A DNA stretch of 64,000 nucleotides from Cyclobacteriaceae bacterium (GTDB lineage: Bacteria; Bacteroidota; Bacteroidia; Cytophagales; Cyclobacteriaceae), in contig JAEUUI010000015.1 of NCBI GenBank assembly GCA_016786585.1, forward strand, positions 1-64,000, given 5' to 3'. The first letter of the stretch is position 1. Every line of letters begins with the position of its first letter. Positions 44,510 through 53,058 of the stretch are shown in pieces. Position numbers and translations under genes: made by a program. A model generated the notes under the pieces. It did no database searches. It saw only the letters and a program-made list of their open reading frames with translations, and was not told where the DNA came from.

Positions 44510-45529
44510 ATGGAATGGAGCATTTCAAAATTATCGACTCTTCGGCAGTGTCATAGGAAGTTCTACTTTTCCTATGAGCTTGCCGATTTCCATTTTACAC
44601 ACGCTGTGAGAAGAAAAGCCTTTGAGTTGGGTCAATCCAAGAATCTGCGCATGTGGCAGGGAACACTGATTGATAATTTCTTCAGCAAGCGTATTATTCC
44701 GTTGTACAAGGAACGTAAAGCTCCCGACTATCCGGCTTTGGCGGATGAACTGGTTGAAATAGCCAAAAGACAGTTTTCATTCTCCGAGCAGCGTCTTTAC
44801 CGCGATAAGACCATGACCAAGACAAAGGCGGGCGATACATACCAGATTTTGGACATACATGAGTGCGGTGTGCCGTATAAGGAGGAAGATGTGCTCGCAA
44901 TCTATACCCGAATCCGTGAAATAATATTACAAATTCCGGAGTATGGCAGTCCCGATCCTGGAAAGACGTTACATCAATATCTGTTGTCTTCTTCATACCT
45001 CCAACCGGACATACGATACTGGAGCTATGAATTTGAAGGCATCACCCTTAATCCGCAGATCGACTTGGTTCGAAGAAATGGAAAGTCTATTCATGTAATT
45101 GACTGGAAAGTATCGGATAGCACCACAAGCGACTATTCCAAGCAACTTTATCTCGCTGGAATTGTTGCATTTCACAACATCAAGAAGTCGAACCGTGAGA
45201 AAGGATTTCCAGATCCGAAACTCGAGGAAATTTCGCTGTTTGAAATCAACCTCATGAACGGTAACAGAAAACAACACGAGCTGACACGTGAAAGCTCTGC
45301 AGGCGCGCTGGACTATGTGTATCAATTTCGGGACGAGCAGGAACAGCTTTCGCAAAATAAAAAATGGGATGAGTTACGGATAGAAGACTATCAGACTACC
45401 GACAAGAAAGAAACGTGCATGTTTTGCAAGTTCAAACCCCTTTGTATTCACTTGATTAACAACAATTTTAAATACGATGAAAACGAATATTATAAATTGG
45501 TTTCGTCTCGACAACTGGCAGGAATTTAA
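44510..45529 (+). CDS. Cas4/RecB-like PD-(D/E)XK Fe-S nuclease
   Basis: This 339-residue protein starts with ISKLSTLRQCHRKFYF (Cys14), the classic Cas4/AddB opening. The nuclease core shows NPQIDLVRR (D185), HVIDWKVSD (D198, K200) and SKQLYLAG (Q212). It ends in CMFCKFKPLC (C303, C306, C312). With Cys14 these four cysteines match the [4Fe-4S] cluster of Cas4/AddB/RecB-type exonucleases. It lies directly upstream of the Argonaute gene, overlapping it by 53 bases, which implies tight coupling. Likely roles are end-processing of target DNA or generation of guides; this is inference. Confidence 0.85.
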   Translation: MEWSISKLSTLRQCHRKFYFSYELADFHFTHAVRRKAFELGQSKNLRMWQGTLIDNFFSKRIIPLYKERKAPDYPALADELVEIAKRQFSFSEQRLYRDKTMTKTKAGDTYQILDIHECGVPYKEEDVLAIYTRIREIILQIPEYGSPDPGKTLHQYLLSSSYLQPDIRYWSYEFEGITLNPQIDLVRRNGKSIHVIDWKVSDSTTSDYSKQLYLAGIVAFHNIKKSNREKGFPDPKLEEISLFEINLMNGNRKQHELTRESSAGALDYVYQFRDEQEQLSQNKKWDELRIEDYQTTDKKETCMFCKFKPLCIHLINNNFKYDENEYYKLVSSRQLAGI

Positions 45530-47858
45530 TTTTCAGTACCGGCTGGTCGAAGTGAAGGTTGATGGTGTAGGGAACGATTCCAAACTCCTGAATAAGGCAT
45601 TCTACAATGCGTTGAATCACCTTGCGTATTCCACAAAAGGAGTAGTGGCTACTGCGTATCATAAAGATAAACGATACGCAGCTGTCAAAGGTGACGCAGT
45701 GCTGAAACAGGAAGTCATTGCAGGCAGTCCGATGAACGTTACATTAACTCCGTTAGAAGGCGTTTTTGAATTGAAGGTTAAGGACATGGATGATCAAAAC
45801 CTGGACCTTGCGTTGAAGTTCCTGGACAGTGCGATCAACTGGCAACTTAATAAAAACAGGAATTTGTGGGACGCTGGGATAAACACGTTTTTGAAGAAAG
45901 TGCCGTTGCCATTATCGACCGACATGGAAACGGACATCTATCAGGGATTCAAATTCCGGATCGTGGCAGAAGATAAAAACAATGTCTTTATCTGTCTGGA
46001 TCTTGCCTATCGATATGCCGACAAGAAGACGTTATCGGAAGTGCTGAAGGTTGTTCCGGTTGAACGGCACAATGACCTGGTATTTAATAAGAATTTTCTC
46101 TACCTGAATGGAGACGACTGGTACACAGTTAAAGGCAAGTCAATTGGTGGTTCGATATCAGAACACATGATTCCTGGCAAAAAGGGTGATATATCTGTCT
46201 TTGATTACATCATTACGGAAGGGAAATATGCCAATGCGAAATTTAAAGCTCCGCTTCATAAGGACTCAGAAACCTTGTTCTGCTCATATTCCGCGAACGC
46301 GATCACAAGCTTTGCAAGTGCAGCTTGCCTGGCTAAGCGTATCCGGATGGCAGAGGATGAGCTTCACAGACATTCCATCAACGATCCTACGAAACGCTTT
46401 TCAAAAGCAGAGATGTTTATCGGAAACTATTTTCAGCAGTTGAAGTTCAATGGGATCACGTTGAAAATCGCTACCAAGCCGTACCGTAAAGAATGTAAAA
46501 CGTTCCCGATACCAGCAATGAAATATGGGAATAACGCGGTACTAAAACCATATGAAGGAAATGTAAAATACGGTAAGCCGATTGACTCATTTCCGAAACG
46601 CAGACGCGAATATGTTTTCAGAAATGGAATTCTTTCGGACAGCGCATTCACGAATCAGTTCCTGTTTGTTCCCGATACTATGCCGTTGCCATATGCAAAG
46701 GCGATTAAGTATTACTTCGACAAAGGAATGAAGACCATCGCTCCCCATTTTCCCGGATTCACGATTCACACGTACTCGGTGCGCAATAAACCATTCGCAC
46801 ACAAGGTATTCGCAGACCTGAAGAAATACATCGAGGACAATAGGATGAAGGGTGGAAGCGCGCTCTTTGTTCTTCCGGAAGGTGGACGGGACTCAAATAC
46901 GTTCGTCAAGTCGCTTCACAAGATCATTAAAAAGGAATTGTTTGACTTGGTAAAGATAAAGTGCGTCAGCGAGAGCAGTCTGAACAGGTACTTCAAACTT
47001 GGCGTAAATGAGCGGTACCCACTATCGTATGCCGTACCCGATCATCAAATGCGTCAATTTAATTCCTACAGGACAAACACGCTGTTCGAGGTGCTGATCA
47101 TCAATAAGAAATGGCCCTTCGCGCTCGCAGAAAATCTTCATCACGATTTGTACATCGGTATAGATGCTCACGAATTTTACGCTGGATTCTGCTTCTTCTT
47201 TGGCAATGGAGAGAAGATTGTGTTTGAAGTGGATAAGGTTTCAAAAGGCACCGGCACATTCCGGAATGAGAAGATTAACTACAAGGTGATCTCGGATAAG
47301 ATCTATGCAGTACTGTCCCGCCATTTGTCAGTTGCAGACCAGAAGCCGCGAAGTATTGTGATCCTGCGCGATGGCGTGAGTTACGGAGAAGAAGAAAAAG
47401 CCCTGGTCGATGCTATGCAGCGCTTGACGGATGATAAAATGCTTGACAAGAATGTTGTCAAAACGGGCGTTATCGATGTTGCAAAATCCACATCTGTTCC
47501 GGTTCGAGCAGCTTCGTTTAATGGAAACACCCGGGCACTCGAAAACCCGGACTGTGGCACATATTTTATGATGAACAAAAAGGACGCATTCATTTTCAAT
47601 ACAGGTAGACCGTATGCTGTTCCTGGTTCGTCAAAACCAATTCATGTTTCGTTTACCTGTGGCAATATTGATTTTGAAAAGGCGCTGGAAGATATTTTCC
47701 GATTGACACAGATCACGTTTTCATCTCCGGATCGACCGACCTCGTTGCCGCTCCCGCTTAAACTGATCGACACCTTAATCCGGGATGTTGCTCATGAATA
47801 CGATTTTGCGTTTACCCAAGAGAAGGAAGTGAAGACGATTGCACCATCTTTGAATTAA
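45477..47858 (+). CDS. ago: Long prokaryotic Argonaute (PIWI, predicted active)
   Basis: This 793-residue protein has N-terminal/linker domains, a PAZ-like region (about 200-300, WYTVKGKSIGG...SVFDYIITEGKY), a MID domain (about 415-540) and a C-terminal PIWI domain. The RNase-H-like tetrad appears complete: D563 in YIGIDAHE, the glutamate finger probably E598 in FRNEKI, D632 in VILRDGVSYGE, and D765 in PLPLKLIDTLIRD, the last aligning with the YAH/YAD position of other Argonautes. It should cleave nucleic acid guided by a short 5'-phosphorylated strand. It is not a short pAgo, and no R/E-type PIWI-RE features were identified. It is encoded between a Cas4-like nuclease and two unknown accessory genes. 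Confidence 0.85.
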   Translation: MKTNIINWFRLDNWQEFNFQYRLVEVKVDGVGNDSKLLNKAFYNALNHLAYSTKGVVATAYHKDKRYAAVKGDAVLKQEVIAGSPMNVTLTPLEGVFELKVKDMDDQNLDLALKFLDSAINWQLNKNRNLWDAGINTFLKKVPLPLSTDMETDIYQGFKFRIVAEDKNNVFICLDLAYRYADKKTLSEVLKVVPVERHNDLVFNKNFLYLNGDDWYTVKGKSIGGSISEHMIPGKKGDISVFDYIITEGKYANAKFKAPLHKDSETLFCSYSANAITSFASAACLAKRIRMAEDELHRHSINDPTKRFSKAEMFIGNYFQQLKFNGITLKIATKPYRKECKTFPIPAMKYGNNAVLKPYEGNVKYGKPIDSFPKRRREYVFRNGILSDSAFTNQFLFVPDTMPLPYAKAIKYYFDKGMKTIAPHFPGFTIHTYSVRNKPFAHKVFADLKKYIEDNRMKGGSALFVLPEGGRDSNTFVKSLHKIIKKELFDLVKIKCVSESSLNRYFKLGVNERYPLSYAVPDHQMRQFNSYRTNTLFEVLIINKKWPFALAENLHHDLYIGIDAHEFYAGFCFFFGNGEKIVFEVDKVSKGTGTFRNEKINYKVISDKIYAVLSRHLSVADQKPRSIVILRDGVSYGEEEKALVDAMQRLTDDKMLDKNVVKTGVIDVAKSTSVPVRAASFNGNTRALENPDCGTYFMMNKKDAFIFNTGRPYAVPGSSKPIHVSFTCGNIDFEKALEDIFRLTQITFSSPDRPTSLPLPLKLIDTLIRDVAHEYDFAFTQEKEVKTIAPSLN

Positions 47859-47864
47859 AGTGCT

Positions 47865-48308
47865 ATGAGTGATTTCAGTCTGCTATATAAAAAATATAAC
47901 TCCGTTTCAAATCTCACCAGTGATTTGAATAACTCGGTCATTACGCTCAAGCGTAAAACGATTTCGAAAAATAAGGAATATACAGAGAAGCATCCAAGGA
48001 TTGCTGTTACAGATGAGCAAGTTGCCAAAGCGAATCAGTTACTAGTGGATATCTTGTCGCTGTTAGAAAAATTCTACAGCAATCAGGATACGCGGAACGA
48101 GTTGTATGAACTGATGGATAATACACTTTTTCAAAACCAGATTTTGAAGAGCGTGGTTTTCAAGGATCATATCATCAAAGTTTTGGAAAAGCTTAAAGAG
48201 AAAGAAGATTTAACGGCAGGCGACTTGTCAAGTGTAGACAAGTTTATTTCCGTGTTAGATAACGAGGCTTCTATGCTCTTTAGAAAGTTGAGGACAAGCC
48301 GCGGATGA
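47865..48308 (+). CDS. Helical 147-aa protein in the Argonaute operon
   Basis: This protein is mainly helical and rich in Lys, Leu and Asn. Probable coiled-coil stretches are VAKANQLLVDILSLLEKFYS and IIKVLEKLKEKEDLTAGDLS. It starts 6 bases after the Argonaute stop and overlaps the metallopeptidase gene by 4 bases. No family is recognised. It could be a substrate, adaptor or inhibitor for either neighbour. Confidence 0.6.
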   Translation: MSDFSLLYKKYNSVSNLTSDLNNSVITLKRKTISKNKEYTEKHPRIAVTDEQVAKANQLLVDILSLLEKFYSNQDTRNELYELMDNTLFQNQILKSVVFKDHIIKVLEKLKEKEDLTAGDLSSVDKFISVLDNEASMLFRKLRTSRG

Positions 48309-49450
48309 ACAATTTTATCAAGGCACTATACGCTGATCTTTTGCACCGCATTGATGTGGTCGTTGCTGATATTAATGGCATGACCCACCATCCGGATATC
48401 AAAGATCGGTTTATCGGTGACACCTTGAGCCAATTTGCAATGATCCGTTTTGAGCTTCAGGAAGCATTTGATACCGGTGTGCTCGAGGCCGGGCTGCTTG
48501 CAGGAAACAACTTGTATCGCTTTAATAGAGTTCATCGTACATTTAAAGCAATTCATTCCTACCGGTACCTAGCGATTAAAAACTATCGAGATCCTGAAAT
48601 ATTTTTCTATCGGGTCATCTCGCAAATATATGCAGAACACCGCATCAGCGCTTTACCACCAATTGTCTCTACTATTAGTAATCACGATTCCTATTACTGG
48701 GCGGTACCGTATTTCGAGATCATCGCGCTGCCATCAGGTGAAGAGCACAGCTTACTGAATCTTCCGGATATCTATCATGAGATCGGACACCTCCTACATT
48801 CGATGTTTGGGGGAAGAAGTTGCGAAGTTTCCACTAAAGTGATTGACCGTCATTTTGCGCTTGAAATTGTCCGTGTAACAGATGAAGGTACCGCAGCTCA
48901 TTTTAAGGAAACACTAGAAGAAGCAAAGTATTTATGGCAGGATTCATGGCTGGAGGAATTTACCTGTGATCTAGTTGGTACCTACATGACAGGTGCCGCC
49001 TATGCATGGACCAATCTCAAACTACTGTCAACCGGTCACGGCTCGACAAAAATTTTTGAATATTCCGAATCCCACCCAGCAGATGAAGCCCGCATGCGTA
49101 TTATAATTATGATGCTGGAGAAGCTCGGCCTGACAGAAGATAAACAACGGGTAGAAACAGCCTGGAAAGTATTTCTAAAAGACACCGAATTGTTCAAACC
49201 AAGTGACTACGCTTTACTATATCCTCAGAAACTTTTGCAGCACATCGTAGACGAGTTTTTTGCATTTTATCAAAATGCCGACTTGGCGTCACACCCGGAA
49301 CTGGTGAAAGCTGGTGACGTATCGATTTCAGTTGTTTTGAATGATGCTTGGGTAACAGCTCAACATGATCCAACGAAATACTATGCTTATGAAACCGAAG
49401 CATTGAATAAACTTAGAACGACATTCGGCCTACCCAAAATCAATTGCTAA
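48305..49450 (+). CDS. Putative zinc metallopeptidase (HExxH, gluzincin-like)
   Basis: This 381-residue soluble protein has DIYHEIGHLLHSMFG (H158, E159, H162) and, about 55 residues later, WLEEFTCDLVGTYMTG, giving the gluzincin ExxxD pattern (E218, D222). No signal peptide is present, so it acts in the cytosol. As the last gene of the Argonaute operon (ATGA overlap with the previous gene) it may cleave a regulator or an effector, by analogy with repressor-cleaving HExxH proteases of mobile elements. It ends 14 bases before the converging recombinase gene. Confidence 0.72.
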   Translation: MNNFIKALYADLLHRIDVVVADINGMTHHPDIKDRFIGDTLSQFAMIRFELQEAFDTGVLEAGLLAGNNLYRFNRVHRTFKAIHSYRYLAIKNYRDPEIFFYRVISQIYAEHRISALPPIVSTISNHDSYYWAVPYFEIIALPSGEEHSLLNLPDIYHEIGHLLHSMFGGRSCEVSTKVIDRHFALEIVRVTDEGTAAHFKETLEEAKYLWQDSWLEEFTCDLVGTYMTGAAYAWTNLKLLSTGHGSTKIFEYSESHPADEARMRIIIMMLEKLGLTEDKQRVETAWKVFLKDTELFKPSDYALLYPQKLLQHIVDEFFAFYQNADLASHPELVKAGDVSISVVLNDAWVTAQHDPTKYYAYETEALNKLRTTFGLPKINC

Positions 49451-49464
49451 ATACTTCCGAAACC

Positions 49465-50667
49465 CTAAAAATTGCTCATCTTCATGAAATAGTTGTTGTC
49501 GATCGCCTTTTGTGCATATACCATTGTCGTCTCCATTGAAGCATGCCTCAATGTTTTCTGTATGAATTCCAGTGGAATACCTTTGTCATACATTATTTGA
49601 CCAGCTGTATGCCTGAGGCTGTGTGGTGTAAGCTTTTTTCCTTTTCTGGACAGCTTCGCCTTGTTGTAGAGTTGATTCACTAACGCAGAAATGTCTCCTT
49701 TTCCCAACCCCGGAAACAACGACCCAGATTGAATTCTCGATTGCTTCAAATACGCTTTGATCTCAGCAGTAGGTACTCTGAAGAGTTTGATAACATCTTT
49801 ATTCTTCTTCGATTTTCCCTTACCCCAAACTGAAAGTTTTCGTTCTTTAAAATCAATATCAGGCACGTTGAGCCGCGGAACCTCAATTGTCCGAAGTCCG
49901 TTCCAACCCATAAGACTAATGATTGCCCGCTCTTTGGATGTTTTGCAAGCCTTCAGCAACTTGGTTCTCTGAGTTTCAGTCAGGCTATCCTTGTGATAGC
50001 GCTTAATTTGTGATCGCGAAGTCTTCACCGCAATTGCCGCAATCTCGCGAAGTGATAGGGGCGATATCAGCTTCAAACCTTTCTGAATCTTTCGCTGATC
50101 ATTGGAAAGATCGGATAGCTTTTGTTCTTGGTATAACATTGCCCAGTCACAAAAAGCTTTCATTATTGATCTGTAAAGACGCTTCGTATAATCTGAATCA
50201 GGAGAGAGGACATACTTTTCAGCCGTGCGTTTGTTAAAGAACCTCAGATCACCTTTTATCTGATTGAAATATCCGTTCAATATAGTAGCGTAGGTATTAT
50301 TAGAAAGCTCACCGCGCAACCGATCCTGACGGCTGGCCAGGAAAAGCTTTACATAAATATTGCTGATTGGAAGCTTCTTTTCATGGAGATCATTCACGAT
50401 GAAATCAATTCCCTTCAATTCTAAAAACCTCCGGAACCGTCTCAGGAAAGACTGGAGCGTAATGCTTTTATCGTTGGCGTAGGTATCAAGCTGAGAGATC
50501 ACCGTCCCCGCTGCCTTAACAGTTTTTAAGAACGTCTTCGCATTTGTGAGATACGTTCCGGACTTCTCGTATTCCTTCTTGAGCCAATAGTCATATTCCT
50601 CCAGCACCTGGGAGGCGCGGGGAGTGGCTTTGGATACTGTAGACGATTTCCGGATGAGGTTGGGCAT
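49465..50667 (-). CDS. Tyrosine recombinase/integrase
   Basis: This 400-residue recombinase has an N-terminal SAM-like core-binding region and a C-terminal catalytic domain. The catalytic residues read Arg259 (WNGLRTIEV), a Lys in GKGKSKK (about 283-287), His349/Arg352 (HSLRHTAG), His375 (LRHASMETT) and Tyr384 (MVYAQK). All are present, so it should be active. It converges on the Argonaute operon and marks the block as mobile or formerly mobile. No att site is identified. Confidence 0.92.
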   Translation of the reverse strand: MPNLIRKSSTVSKATPRASQVLEEYDYWLKKEYEKSGTYLTNAKTFLKTVKAAGTVISQLDTYANDKSITLQSFLRRFRRFLELKGIDFIVNDLHEKKLPISNIYVKLFLASRQDRLRGELSNNTYATILNGYFNQIKGDLRFFNKRTAEKYVLSPDSDYTKRLYRSIMKAFCDWAMLYQEQKLSDLSNDQRKIQKGLKLISPLSLREIAAIAVKTSRSQIKRYHKDSLTETQRTKLLKACKTSKERAIISLMGWNGLRTIEVPRLNVPDIDFKERKLSVWGKGKSKKNKDVIKLFRVPTAEIKAYLKQSRIQSGSLFPGLGKGDISALVNQLYNKAKLSRKGKKLTPHSLRHTAGQIMYDKGIPLEFIQKTLRHASMETTMVYAQKAIDNNYFMKMSNF

Positions 50668-50711
50668 AGAACTTTTACATGCTGAAGCCTGAAAACAGGT
50701 AAGGAATTTAC

Positions 50712-50751
50712 TTTACTATTTATTATAAAGATATATTTATTTGATAGTAAA
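50712..50751. repeat. Inverted repeat in the divergent recombinase/RHH promoter region
   Basis: TTTACTAT (50712-50719) and ATAGTAAA (50744-50751) form a perfect 8-bp inverted repeat with a very A+T-rich 24-base spacer. It lies between the divergent recombinase and small RHH-like genes and could be an operator. Confidence 0.35.
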
Positions 50752-50782
50752 AATATCTATTTTTAAATATAAATGTATAGAT

Positions 50783-50992
50783 GTGAAAACTCTACGAAAG
50801 AACATCGACTTGGACAATGAAACGGTCGTAATTTTACAGATTGAGGCAACTTTAAAAGGATATGGTTCCTTGAAGCCCTTTATCGAAGGTCTAGTCAAGG
50901 ATTTTGCGAAGAAGTGCAAGAAAAGCCGTCCTGGAGTCTATAACAAGATTGTGGAGCGAAAGAGCAATGTTGTAAAAAACAAATCAAGATAG
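50783..50992 (+). CDS. Small ribbon-helix-helix-like protein
   Basis: From GTG 50783 it has 69 residues (MKTLRKNIDLDNETVVILQI...), resembling short RHH DNA-binding/antitoxin-like proteins common in Bacteroidota mobile elements. These have a KNIxLD strand followed by two helices. The C-terminal 25 residues are highly basic. The frame extends upstream to a TTG at 50741 but that part overlaps the inverted repeat. It may regulate the divergent recombinase. Its 3' end overlaps the converging 579-aa gene by 9 bases. Confidence 0.55.
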   Translation: MKTLRKNIDLDNETVVILQIEATLKGYGSLKPFIEGLVKDFAKKCKKSRPGVYNKIVERKSNVVKNKSR

Positions 50993-52723
50993 ATTCTCGG
51001 TCAATTTCATAGCAGCTTTTATGCCGTCAATATAAGTTCTATTTGGCTGATTGGTCTTTTGTCTGAAAGTTGCAATAAAATATTGCTCTATTGACTCATT
51101 CATCAAAATTGAATTATCAACCGGATTACTCGTCAATTTATTGGAATTCCTTTTTTTCAAAGTTCTCTGGTAACACAGAATTATGTGTTTAAGTGAATGT
51201 TTATTTTCACCGGTCACTAAATCCATATTATCTGTGAAAAAGGAAAGATTAAGCATTGTTAATGGTTTGATAGTCTTGAACGTCTTAGTCAAATCTTTAT
51301 GCATCCGCTTTTCAAATTCGGTACTTAAATACTGACCGATACCGGGCATTCCGAATTGCATGTCTGTGTAAAGTACTACTGGAAAAATCACGAGGTTTCG
51401 CCTCTTCAGATTAAGTTCTTCAAATGATCTTGGTTCAAAATGGTTCTTTTCAAGGTGAGCTATATGTTTAACCAGCTGCGCAATCCCCTTTTTATCGGTA
51501 TTGAATTTCTTATCAATCTCTACTTTCACGGCATTGTAAGAGCCGTCCTGAATGACCTTTGCGGAAAAAAGTGCGTCTTTGATTTCGAATAGATAAATGT
51601 ATTTTCCTGAACGAACGTAGGCATCCGGAAACCCCTGTTTTCTTTCGTCATCAAATAGTAGAACATTTCCTTTTCCGTTGAAGACTGCTTTCAGAATTGT
51701 TTTTAGCATGATTCGCTCAACAACTTCCTGGGAGATGTATTGTTTAAAGCGCAGGAATTCATTGAATTCAGGCTGCTTATTGATGCCAGAAAAATTGTAA
51801 AAGTCAAACACCAGAGATTCATAAACCTTGGATGCAACAAAATTCCAGCTTAAAACTAAAAAATCTCCATTGCTCTTGAAAAGGGGTTTTTGCTTAACTC
51901 CGATGAAAGCTTTGTGTTTATTTACGTCTGAGACATATTCTTGTTGGTCAAGAGACATTGCTTCAAAGAGCGAATCATACTCAGGGGTATTTGCTATTCG
52001 CCAGGGAAAATTGAGATTGTCGTTTTTCTTGTAAATATCTGACCCTTGGGCCAGTAGCATAACTAAGCCTATGACGTAATCCCAGCTGCTCACCTTGCCG
52101 ATTTTCTTAAGAAAGATTTCGTGATATTGCTTGTATTTCAGATTTGATTCAAAGTGATTTAGCAACATGATTGCTCTTGCTATTTCCGTTAGGATATTGA
52201 CGTGGCTGTCAGTGCTAAATTGAATTATTAAAAGGGGCCAAATTCTTTTTTGGATAGGGAATAGCAACTGGTCGTTAGAAGTTTCATCCTGAATTACATA
52301 CGGCTCATTAACTTGCTCGGCAATGATCAGATATGCCTTAAAGAAGTTCAACCTATCAGCCTGACACGAAATCAATTTGCCTTTTCGATAGTTTATTAAT
52401 TCGTGGTGAATAAAAGCAAGAGAATAGCGCGTAGAAAAGAATGCATAGTCTACTGAAGTGTACTTGGAGGTAACTTCATTAGATTTCTGGACCACGGAAC
52501 TAAATAATCTAGTGTCTTCGCCTTCCAGTAGATCTTCTAAGATGCTCAATTGCTTCTTAGGACTTCGGTCTGCATATAGTTGTGCATTAATAATGGAAAG
52601 AGACGTTATGATGCCCTCGGACGATAATCCGAAGAGTAACTCCTGCATTGCAGGAATCGGCCCGTCAAAAATATCGAGGTAACTTAAGGTGACGATCGTT
52701 CTCATGCTTACAAGATACTTCAA
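50984..52723 (-). CDS. Large PD-(D/E)XK nuclease-like protein
   Basis: This 579-residue protein is largely helical over residues 1-330, then shows a clear nuclease core: KQGFPDAYV (P366-D367), then KYIYLFEIKDALFS (E380, K382), i.e. a standard PD...ExK arrangement. The C-terminal ~150 residues are basic. No partner methyltransferase is seen. It stands alone, converging on the small RHH-like gene. It is probably a restriction- or defence-type nuclease, but I recognise no named family. An alternative start is ATG 52705 (MRTIVTLSYL). Confidence 0.6.
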   Translation of the reverse strand: MKYLVSMRTIVTLSYLDIFDGPIPAMQELLFGLSSEGIITSLSIINAQLYADRSPKKQLSILEDLLEGEDTRLFSSVVQKSNEVTSKYTSVDYAFFSTRYSLAFIHHELINYRKGKLISCQADRLNFFKAYLIIAEQVNEPYVIQDETSNDQLLFPIQKRIWPLLIIQFSTDSHVNILTEIARAIMLLNHFESNLKYKQYHEIFLKKIGKVSSWDYVIGLVMLLAQGSDIYKKNDNLNFPWRIANTPEYDSLFEAMSLDQQEYVSDVNKHKAFIGVKQKPLFKSNGDFLVLSWNFVASKVYESLVFDFYNFSGINKQPEFNEFLRFKQYISQEVVERIMLKTILKAVFNGKGNVLLFDDERKQGFPDAYVRSGKYIYLFEIKDALFSAKVIQDGSYNAVKVEIDKKFNTDKKGIAQLVKHIAHLEKNHFEPRSFEELNLKRRNLVIFPVVLYTDMQFGMPGIGQYLSTEFEKRMHKDLTKTFKTIKPLTMLNLSFFTDNMDLVTGENKHSLKHIILCYQRTLKKRNSNKLTSNPVDNSILMNESIEQYFIATFRQKTNQPNRTYIDGIKAAMKLTENLS

Positions 52724-53058
52724 AACAACTTACACGTACCGTGTGATTAATGCGTTCAATGAAAATGATCATACTTCTGTCACAAGTTGTCAGCTCTCGT
52801 GCAGTAGACGAGGTCTTTAAAAAGACTTTAAGAACTTGGTAATCGCCAGTATCCGCACACAGATCAAATCAAAGAGAGCTTAGTAGAATTTGTTTTTCGG
52901 TTAACAATTAGTTGTTCCACTTTTTTTGGCCAAAGCCTTAGCGCAAATAAAATTCCAACAACTATCACTCATGAATCCTATCACATTTGATAGTTGTGGT
53001 GCCTTGATAAAAAGTAGTCCTTTATCAGAAAATACTGAATTAAAATCTACTGGCTACT
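52724..53058. other. Intergenic region upstream of the 1126-aa gene
   Basis: These 335 bases contain TGTCACAAGTTGTCAG (52778-52793), a GTCTTT/AAAGAC palindrome (52813-52826) and a long inverted repeat (52958-52997). No gene is supported; a 76-codon plus-strand frame here (52926-53156) overlaps the next gene out of phase. Confidence 0.45.
52958..52997. repeat. 10-bp-arm inverted repeat upstream of the 1126-aa gene
   Basis: ACAACTATCA (52958-52967) and its exact complement TGATAGTTGT (52988-52997) are 20 bases apart, 62 bases before the start codon. It may be an operator or a leader hairpin. No T-tract follows. Confidence 0.45.

Noticed and set aside
44510-45529. Cas4-like gene as evidence of a CRISPR-Cas locus
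   Set aside because: No cas1, cas2, effector or repeat array is present anywhere in the window.
45477-47858. Argonaute as a short pAgo or PIWI-RE protein
   Set aside because: At 793 aa with N/PAZ/MID-like regions and an apparent DEDD tetrad it is a long pAgo. There is no SIR2/TIR partner and no DinG-type helicase beside it.
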